In this document: one piece after another, positions 4,893 through 10,478 of the stretch
Layout: every line of letters begins with the position of its first letter
Numbering within the stretch: position 1 is the first letter of the stretch
Assembly: GCA_964458385.1 (NCBI GenBank)
Contig: CAYWIS010000198.1
Coordinates: 1-10,478 of the forward strand
Length of the DNA: 10,478 nt
Direction of reading: 5' to 3'
Source of the DNA: JAHWKS01 sp964458385
Lineage (GTDB): Bacteria > Planctomycetota > Planctomycetia > Pirellulales > Pirellulaceae
Program-made: the position numbers and the translations under genes
The notes under the pieces: generated by a model
What the model was told of the DNA's origin: nothing
Seen by the model: the letters and a program-made list of their open reading frames with translations, nothing else
Databases searched by the model: none

Positions 4893-5678
4893 ATGCCTGG
4901 TCCACTCGTCCAAGTGAAGGTTCACGTCCCTAGCGGAACAATTATCCTCAACCGTCCCGAGAAGCGCAACGCGCTCTCGCGCGAATTGCTGCAACAATTG
5001 GAGCAGGCGTTTCGCGACTTGCACCAGGAGCGCAAGGTGCGGGCGGTGATTCTTACCGGCGCTGGGCAAGCGTTTTGCGCGGGCATGGATTTAGCCGAGA
5101 TGAAGGCGACTCAGGAAATGGAGAACCCATTCCAGCAGTGGCACGAAGACGCCGTTCAATACCGCGAGATTGTTGAGTTGATGCTCCGCTTTCCCAAACC
5201 GATTATCGCCGCCGTCAATGGGCCGGCGGTGGCGGGCGGGGCCGGATTGGTAATGGCCTCCGACCTAACAGTGGCGGCGCCTTCAGCAAGTTTTGGGCTT
5301 CCTGAACCGCGCCGGGGAGTGGTGGCGGGCATGGTAGCGCCGCTTTTGGCGTTTCGCCTTGGAGGGAGTCAGGCGGCCCGGTTGCTGTTAACGGCTCAGT
5401 CGATTGACGCCGCCGAAGCCCATCGCATCGGTGTTTACCACGAATTAACGGGAGAGGACCAAGTTTGGGCGCGGGCGCATCAGTTGGCGATCGAGTGCGC
5501 GCAATCGGCGCCCGAGGCGCTCCAACTCACCAAGAAAGTACTCAATGAAACGATCGGCGAGCATCTGGTGACGCTGCTGGCGGCTGGCGCGGCCGCAAGC
5601 GCCACGGCTCGCACCACCGAGGCGGCCAAGGAAGGGCTTGCGGCCTTCCTGGAGAAACGCGAGCCGCAATGGCTTTAG
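4893..5678 (+). CDS. Enoyl-CoA hydratase/isomerase family protein
   Basis: Crotonase-fold enzymes act on acyl-CoA thioesters. The 261-residue protein has the full core: LNRPEKRNAL (19-28), the first oxyanion-hole segment FCAGMDL (61-67), VNGPAVAGGAGLVMASD (108-124) carrying the second oxyanion-hole Gly, and FGLPEPRRGV (134-143) with Glu138. In mitochondrial enoyl-CoA hydratase two glutamates (E144 and E164) act on water. Here Glu138 matches E164, while the E144 position is taken by the Gly-Leu of GGAGLV. This GAGLV form is seen in LiuC-like (methylglutaconyl-CoA hydratase-like) and other divergent members, so hydratase activity on simple enoyl-CoAs is not assured. The ATG at 4893 gives the usual family N-terminus; 44 upstream in-frame codons are dissimilar. 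No beta-oxidation or leucine-degradation genes are adjacent, so the substrate is unknown. Confidence 0.9.
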   Translation: MPGPLVQVKVHVPSGTIILNRPEKRNALSRELLQQLEQAFRDLHQERKVRAVILTGAGQAFCAGMDLAEMKATQEMENPFQQWHEDAVQYREIVELMLRFPKPIIAAVNGPAVAGGAGLVMASDLTVAAPSASFGLPEPRRGVVAGMVAPLLAFRLGGSQAARLLLTAQSIDAAEAHRIGVYHELTGEDQVWARAHQLAIECAQSAPEALQLTKKVLNETIGEHLVTLLAAGAAASATARTTEAAKEGLAAFLEKREPQWL

Positions 5679-5765
5679 TCGTTCGCTGAGATGAACCGAC
5701 TTGCCGGACGATGAAGGAATGTCGTCGTTGGCTTGCATCTTGCCGCTTGTGTTCTGGGCTAATCA

Positions 5766-5821
5766 GTCGTAGCTGGTTGCGGAACTAAGCCTTGTAGGCT
5801 TCATTACCCGGCGCCTACGAC
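5766..5821. terminator. Possible stem structure between convergent genes
   Basis: GTCGTAG (5766-5772) pairs with CTACGAC (5815-5821) and encloses a smaller AAGCC-TTGTA-GGCTT hairpin (5787-5801). It lies between the convergent ends of the hydratase gene and the membrane protein gene and overlaps the latter's stop codon. No clear T-run is present on either strand, so termination here is only suggested. Confidence 0.25.
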
Positions 5822-6786
5822 GCTCGGTTGCTGCTTCCCGCTTCAGAAATGAGCGAGCGGTGCAGCGCGATGTTCGGGGGGTTGGCGTGGCGCAGCGAGT
5901 ATCCCCAACTGCATAGCATCTGACAGCCCGCGAGCGTAACGGCTAGCAAACCGGCATGAAAGGATAGGAACGTTAGCAGGATATCCGAAAGGACGCCCCC
6001 CACCACGAACCAAAGAGACACGCTGCTCCCAACGCCGATCACCAGAACCACGATGCACGCCGCCAGGGAAGCCACGCCGCGCCGGCGAGCGAGAAAGGCC
6101 GCCCATACGCTTGGCGCCAATACGAAGACTCCCCAGGCGCCAAAGAAGACGCACGCTGCGGCCAGATCCATCCATGGGGCCGCGCCCTCACGATCGTTCA
6201 CTTCATACAGCAGAACCGTCAAACGCGCCAGTCCTAAGGCGACGGCAACGACGGCTAAAACCGTGAACAAGTCGCGCGTTTGAAACTGAATTCCTCGGCG
6301 GCGTTCTACCGCCATGTCTTCGTGTCGCAGTCCCCGTCCCAGGCTCAGACGGAGCGGCCAAAGCGGAAGCTGAGCGCAGAGAAAAAGCAGCGGCAACAGG
6401 AACAGGTTGGCCGCGTAGACGTGCAAGTCCTCACGGAAAACGTCGTCTACGGCGATCCCTGCAAGCCAGGCCGCATACAATGCCGCTAGCACGATTAAGG
6501 CTGAGAGCCAGCGCCGCCAGAACGATGCTGCCCCAAACACGGCCCACACGGACAGCAGGAGCAATTGCCCGGCGATGGCGCCCAGGAGAAGCAAGGCGAA
6601 ATAGCTATAGTCACGTTGTGCGTTCCCCAATTCAATCAGAATCGCCGGCGCCAGAAAGTCAAAGGCTGCCAACGCCAACAGAGGACGGAACGCTAGCCGG
6701 CCAATGCGCCACGGTGGGCGAGCATCGTAATAGGAGAGGTTCATGGCGGAAGCGTTCGCAAATGAGAGAAACGCACAAGCCGCCAT
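5815..6786 (-). CDS. Eight-helix membrane protein, paralog of its neighbour (copy A)
   Basis: No known function. With the ATG at 6786 the product has 323 residues and about eight hydrophobic segments: 35-52, 61-83, 94-113, 125-146, 172-192, 206-230, 238-265 and 268-292. A basic cytoplasmic loop (148-172) contains RRRGIQFQTRDLF just before the fifth helix; the QF-x-x-R-x-LF element ahead of an Ala/Val/Leu-rich helix recurs in planctomycete membrane proteins. The C-terminal tail is short and polar. It shares clear patches with the gene upstream, such as FLAP in helix 1, GQ-L-L-L-S-W-A in helix 2 and LG-ARL in helix 5. The ATG at 6786 is 13 nt after that gene's stop, which points to an operon. 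Another ATG at 6744 (309 residues) is equally possible, and neither has a good ribosome binding site. Confidence 0.75.
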   Translation of the reverse strand: MAACAFLSFANASAMNLSYYDARPPWRIGRLAFRPLLALAAFDFLAPAILIELGNAQRDYSYFALLLLGAIAGQLLLLSVWAVFGAASFWRRWLSALIVLAALYAAWLAGIAVDDVFREDLHVYAANLFLLPLLFLCAQLPLWPLRLSLGRGLRHEDMAVERRRGIQFQTRDLFTVLAVVAVALGLARLTVLLYEVNDREGAAPWMDLAAACVFFGAWGVFVLAPSVWAAFLARRRGVASLAACIVVLVIGVGSSVSLWFVVGGVLSDILLTFLSFHAGLLAVTLAGCQMLCSWGYSLRHANPPNIALHRSLISEAGSSNRAS

Positions 6787-6799
6787 TATAGATTCCCGC

Positions 6800-7753
6800 T
6801 TACCGTTCCGGACGCAGGTCATAACCCGCGGCGCGGAACGGAAGCAGGCCGCCCACAAGCACGCCCAAAAGCGCTACGTGAAAAGGCAAGGCCCACACTA
6901 GGTAGGCCGCAAACACCCGCAACGTCAACATCAAACCGGCGTCGAAGTTTGCTCCGCCGATGGCAACCACGACCATACCGGCGATGCCGGCCAGGACGCT
7001 GCCCAGCAAGATCAGCGCCGCTCCAACGGTCGCCGCCGCGCGCCACGGATGTCGTGAACCAATTCCGATCCATAAACCGGAAAGCGTGTACGGAACGCTA
7101 AAGACAGCGAAGCCGCCAAACAACATGGCCGCTCTAAGCCAGTCGTCCGCCTGAGGCGTACGCCCTTGCGATATACCCAGCCGGGCAGCCCCCAAGAACA
7201 AGGCGATGGCTGCCGTCGTGCTGAACAAGTGGGGCACCCGAAACTGGAGTGACTTGGAGACGTTAACCGACGTCGCCAACCCCACGCGCCAGCGTCCCAA
7301 AAGCCGAAGCGCCCAGGCCGGAGTCTGTGCTGCGCAAAACAGGAGCGGCGCGAGTAACACGAGTGACTGAAGCTGCCGCCGGTCAGGAATGGGCGGCTGA
7401 AAGACCATACATCCTAAGCTGACAACGGCCAGGGAAGCGGCCACCGCGGCGATTGCGCCGGGAAGGCGCCAACGCCATGGCTCCGGCCCCAAGGCCGCCC
7501 ATAGCGAGAACAAAAGTATCTGCCCTACGCCCATTCCTGCGACGAACGTGCAAACGGTCAAGCTCATCGCCTCGCTCCAATCCTGCGCGCCAAGTGGCGC
7601 CAGCGGCGCCAGAAAGTCGAGCATGAGGAGCGTGCTTAGAATTGAGGCGTATAGGGCCGACGAGGGAGCCGGGGGCTGGACGGTACTGTTCGCGGCGCCA
7701 GGGCAAGGTTGCGCCGGCGGCGAAAGTTCATGCGTGTCGTCCGAGCGGCTCAT
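6800..7753 (-). CDS. Eight-helix membrane protein, paralog of its neighbour (copy B)
   Basis: This 317-residue protein has a polar, Pro-rich N-terminal arm (residues 1-33) and then about eight hydrophobic segments: 36-54, 64-88, 97-118, 128-151, 175-194, 207-232, 238-265 and 273-304. The loop before helix 5 holds SLQFRVPHLFS (168-178), the counterpart of the QFQTRDLF element in copy A but without the Arg-Asp pair. I see no catalytic motif, transporter signature or nucleotide-binding site. The ATG at 7753 is preferred over an in-frame TTG at 7777. It is the first gene of the two-gene unit and lies 165 nt downstream of dnaE, with a hairpin between. Sequence identity between the two copies is modest, so the duplication appears old. 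Confidence 0.75.
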   Translation of the reverse strand: MSRSDDTHELSPPAQPCPGAANSTVQPPAPSSALYASILSTLLMLDFLAPLAPLGAQDWSEAMSLTVCTFVAGMGVGQILLFSLWAALGPEPWRWRLPGAIAAVAASLAVVSLGCMVFQPPIPDRRQLQSLVLLAPLLFCAAQTPAWALRLLGRWRVGLATSVNVSKSLQFRVPHLFSTTAAIALFLGAARLGISQGRTPQADDWLRAAMLFGGFAVFSVPYTLSGLWIGIGSRHPWRAAATVGAALILLGSVLAGIAGMVVVAIGGANFDAGLMLTLRVFAAYLVWALPFHVALLGVLVGGLLPFRAAGYDLRPER

Positions 7754-7782
7754 GCGCGACCCCGGCTGAGCTTCCAAGGGGG

Positions 7783-7838
7783 AGCCTTCTCGCCAAGCCA
7801 GCGCACGGCGCCGCTTGGCGTCTTCAAGGCTTTTCTGT
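7783..7838 (+). terminator. Long hairpin with T-run on the plus strand
   Basis: AGCCTT (7783-7788) pairs with AAGGCT (7826-7831), and CGCCAAGC (7791-7798) with GCTTGGCG (7813-7820), around a 14-base loop. On the plus strand the stem runs into TTTTCTGTT, which is terminator-like. No plus-strand gene lies upstream, so it would only stop antisense transcription. On the minus strand it falls in the leader of copy B, between dnaE and that gene, and has no U-run. Confidence 0.45.
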
Positions 7839-7918
7839 TCCCCATCCTAACTTAGAAATGTTAGCCAGGAAGCATGATATCGACCCTCGGCGCATGGAGG
7901 CCGAAAGGAGATCGTCTG

Positions 7919-10478
7919 CTAACCGGCGCCGGCGCGGGAGCGGCCGTTGCGATAACCGTGGCCGTTCCCGTTGGGCACGCTCGGTTTGGGCGCTTCGGTA
8001 ATTAATTGCAAATTGCCTGCGCCCAGCAGGTCATCCACACGGCGGCGCAATTCGTCGGTGACCTTCACTCGGTACTTGCCGACCGACATGTGGACGTGCG
8101 AGCCATTCTCCAAGGCCAGCACCAGTTGCACTTCCCCCTCGCCGGGATAGAAGCGAATGATCTCGCGCAGTTTGGCCAGGCCCTCTCGCCCGTGCTGTTT
8201 TTCGTCGATGCGAACCTTAATGCCCCTCGTGCAGCGCGACTCCATCTCCTCCAGGGCGATTAGCTCGTTGCAAATGATGTTGCACTCTTCGCCGCCGCCA
8301 CGGCGGTCGACCGCGCCGCGGATAATCAGCACCGCGTCGGGCTGGAGCAGGTGGCCGTACTTGGCGTACTCTTCGGGCCAGATGATGCACCGTACGGCGC
8401 CGTCTTTATCTTCGAGGTCGAAGTTGGCGTACTTGGTATGTGTTTGGCCCGGCCGCACTTTGCGAATATGAGCCGGCTTGATCGCCGAAATCATGCCCCC
8501 CAACACCACTTCGGCCCGAGCGGGAACGCCGCCCAACTGCGTCGTCTTGTGGGTGCAGTAGGTGTCGAGCGCTTTTTCATATTCGGCCAGCGGATGACTG
8601 GAGAGGTAAAAGCCTAGCACTTCTTTTTCCATTAGCAACCGCTCGCGTTCCTCATACTCAGGAACGTCGGGCAATTCGGCGGTGGGGCGATCGGCGACGG
8701 TGGTTTCTTCTTCGTCGAACCCGCCAAACAGGCTCTTTTGTCCCGCGCGGCGATCAGCGAGGGCCTTGGAGCCGGCTTGCATCGCCTTTTCGACCACGCT
8801 CATTAGTTGTCGGCGTTTGGCGCCAAAGCAGTCCATTGCGCCCGCCTTGATAAGCGTTTCGATTGTGCTTCGGCCGCAGTGTTGCGGATCGACTCGTTCG
8901 CAGAAGTCGAAAATGTCTTTGAATTCACCGCCTTTGCGACGAGCCTCTTCGATCGCTTCCGACGCGGCGCCGCCGCAACCTTTGACCGCGGCCAGGCCGA
9001 AGTAAATCTTGCCGTCTTTTACCGTGAAGTCGGCGTACGAGTGATTAACACTGGGCGGCACGACCTCAATGCCCATGCGGGCGCAGTCCTCCAGGTGCTC
9101 GACCATCGAGTCCTTGCGCTTGAAGTTTCGCCCAGGAATATCGCCCGAAAGGAGCGCCGCCATGAACTCCACCGGGTAATGGGCCTTGAGGTACGCCGTT
9201 TGGTAGGCGACCAGGGCGTAGGCGGTGGAGTGAGACTTGTTAAACCCGTAACCCGCGAACTTGACGATCAGCCCCCAGATTTCTTCGGCTTCGGCTTTGG
9301 GCAAGCCGTTCTCAATGGCGCCTTGGATGAACTGCTCGTAGTTCTGCTGAATTAAGGCCTCTTTCTTTTTGCTGATGGCCTTGATGCAGGTGTACGCAGC
9401 CGCCAGGGGAATATTGCCCAGCCGGTTCAAGATGCGCATGACCTGCTCTTGGTAGATCATGATCCCGTACGTTTCGCCCAGCACTTCTTTGAGTACGGGA
9501 TGCTTGTACTCCGCCTGCTTGCGGCCGTGCTTGATGGCCACATAGTCGTCGACCATGCCGCCTTCCAACGGGCCGGGGCGATAGAGAGCGTTGGTCGCGA
9601 TGATGTCGTGGAAGCAGTCGGGCTTCATCTTCTGGAGCAGGTCGCGAATGCCCCCGCTTTCCAGTTGGAACACGCCCTTGGTTTCGCCACGCTGGAGCAA
9701 TTCGAAGGTTTTCTTATCGTCCAGAGGCAACTTGTGAATGTTCAGCTCTTGGCCGGTCGTTTGCTTGATAAGATCGATCGCCCGCCGCAGAATTGTTAAG
9801 TTCCGCAGGCCGAGGAAGTCCATTTTCAACAGGCCGGCCGCCTCGACATCGCCCATCGACCACTGGGTGATGATGTCGTCTTTGCCTGTCACCCTGCCCA
9901 GCGGCACGTACTCGGTGAGCGGTTTGTCGGCAATCACCACCGCCGCTGCGTGCGTGCCCACATTTCGGGCTAGCCCTTCGATCTTGCGGGCGAAGTCCAA
10001 CAACTCGCGAATTTCGCCGTCAGTCTCGTAGGTCTTGCGCAGGTCTTCGCTCTTTTCCAGCGCTTCGTCGAGCGTGATGCCCAACTCCTCGGGCACCATT
10101 TCGGTCACCTGGTTCACGCGGGCGAGAGGAATTCCCAGCGCTCGGCCGACGTCTTTGATCGCCGCCCGTGCGGCAAGCGTACCGAAGGTGCCAATCTGGG
10201 CGACGTTTGCTTCGCCGTACTTCTCTTTCACATAGCGGATGATCTCGCCCCGGCGCTCTTTGCAGAAGTCGATATCGATATCGGGCGCTTCGCGGCGATT
10301 CTCATCCAGGAACCGTTCAAACAGCAGGTCGTATCTGATCGGACAGACGTGGCTCAAATAGAGCGCGTAGCAGACGAGGGCTCCTACGCCGCTACCGCGC
10401 GCTGTGGCGGGGATGCCCAACCGGCGCGCCTCGCGCACGAAGTCCCACACGATGAGGAAGTAGTTGGGGAACCCCAGC
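7919..10478 (-). CDS. dnaE: DNA polymerase III subunit alpha, N-terminus outside window
   Basis: DnaE is the catalytic subunit of the replicative polymerase. The visible 852 residues begin at GFPNYFLIVWDF in the polymerase palm region. The catalytic aspartates are D66 and D68 in PDIDIDF and D220 in KMDFLGLRNL; their spacing of 154 residues equals that of E. coli D401 and D555. The segment RPGPLEGGMVDDYV (300-313) is also conserved. The fingers, beta-clamp-binding region and an OB-fold with ANFDLEDKDGAVRCIIWP (in the last quarter) follow, and a low-complexity Asn/Gly/Arg tail ends the protein. Compared with E. coli about 335 N-terminal residues, including the PHP domain, are missing because the gene runs past the right edge; there is no sign of truncation in the genome itself. 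No intein or frameshift is seen. The GTG at 10450 is internal and not the start. Confidence 0.97.
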   Translation of the reverse strand, partial: LGFPNYFLIVWDFVREARRLGIPATARGSGVGALVCYALYLSHVCPIRYDLLFERFLDENRREAPDIDIDFCKERRGEIIRYVKEKYGEANVAQIGTFGTLAARAAIKDVGRALGIPLARVNQVTEMVPEELGITLDEALEKSEDLRKTYETDGEIRELLDFARKIEGLARNVGTHAAAVVIADKPLTEYVPLGRVTGKDDIITQWSMGDVEAAGLLKMDFLGLRNLTILRRAIDLIKQTTGQELNIHKLPLDDKKTFELLQRGETKGVFQLESGGIRDLLQKMKPDCFHDIIATNALYRPGPLEGGMVDDYVAIKHGRKQAEYKHPVLKEVLGETYGIMIYQEQVMRILNRLGNIPLAAAYTCIKAISKKKEALIQQNYEQFIQGAIENGLPKAEAEEIWGLIVKFAGYGFNKSHSTAYALVAYQTAYLKAHYPVEFMAALLSGDIPGRNFKRKDSMVEHLEDCARMGIEVVPPSVNHSYADFTVKDGKIYFGLAAVKGCGGAASEAIEEARRKGGEFKDIFDFCERVDPQHCGRSTIETLIKAGAMDCFGAKRRQLMSVVEKAMQAGSKALADRRAGQKSLFGGFDEEETTVADRPTAELPDVPEYEERERLLMEKEVLGFYLSSHPLAEYEKALDTYCTHKTTQLGGVPARAEVVLGGMISAIKPAHIRKVRPGQTHTKYANFDLEDKDGAVRCIIWPEEYAKYGHLLQPDAVLIIRGAVDRRGGGEECNIICNELIALEEMESRCTRGIKVRIDEKQHGREGLAKLREIIRFYPGEGEVQLVLALENGSHVHMSVGKYRVKVTDELRRRVDDLLGAGNLQLITEAPKPSVPNGNGHGYRNGRSRAGAG

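Overview
The window looks like chromosomal DNA from a high-GC Gram-negative bacterium, most likely a planctomycete of the Pirellulales type. This is an inference from gene content: weak or absent Shine-Dalgarno sequences at most starts, generous non-coding spacers, and two polytopic membrane proteins carrying a Q-F-x-x-(R)-x-L-F element ahead of a hydrophobic helix, which I associate with planctomycete proteins. There is no 16S gene or other decisive marker.

Layout, left to right. (1) 2-439 (+): the 3' end of a Tyr/Pro/Gly-rich protein of unknown function. (2) 606-1151 (-): a PSP1-domain (RicT/YaaT-like) protein with a cysteine-rich tail. (3) 1152-1392: a divergent spacer with two stem-loops and a weak promoter candidate. 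(4) 1393-2421 (+): biotin synthase bioB, followed by an intrinsic terminator at 2477-2502. (5) 2521-2874 (+): a small beta-rich protein. (6) A long hairpin with a U-tract, ending the minus-strand gene to its right. (7) 2970-3419 (-): a DksA/TraR zinc-finger protein with a very strong ribosome binding site. (8) 3432-3811: a spacer rich in small hairpins with A-rich (on the other strand U-rich) loops. (9) 3812-4375 (-): a Mug/TDG-type mismatch glycosylase. (10) 4376-4892: a non-coding stretch with inverted repeats, one of which resembles an integron attC site. (11) 4893-5678 (+): an enoyl-CoA hydratase/isomerase family enzyme. (12) 5815-6786 and 6800-7753 (-): two adjacent paralogous eight-helix membrane proteins. 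(13) 7919-10478 (-): the C-terminal three quarters of the DNA polymerase III alpha subunit, cut by the window edge.

The genes do not form one pathway. They are mostly single transcription units of core metabolism and information processing (biotin synthesis, stringent-response type transcription control, base-excision repair, replication, acyl-CoA metabolism). The only clear operon is the membrane-protein pair. I found no phage, CRISPR array, insertion sequence, tRNA or rRNA, and no convincing new multi-gene system. The best candidates for follow-up are the attC-like element, the hairpin-rich spacer upstream of the DksA-like gene, the tandem membrane paralogs and the small protein after bioB.
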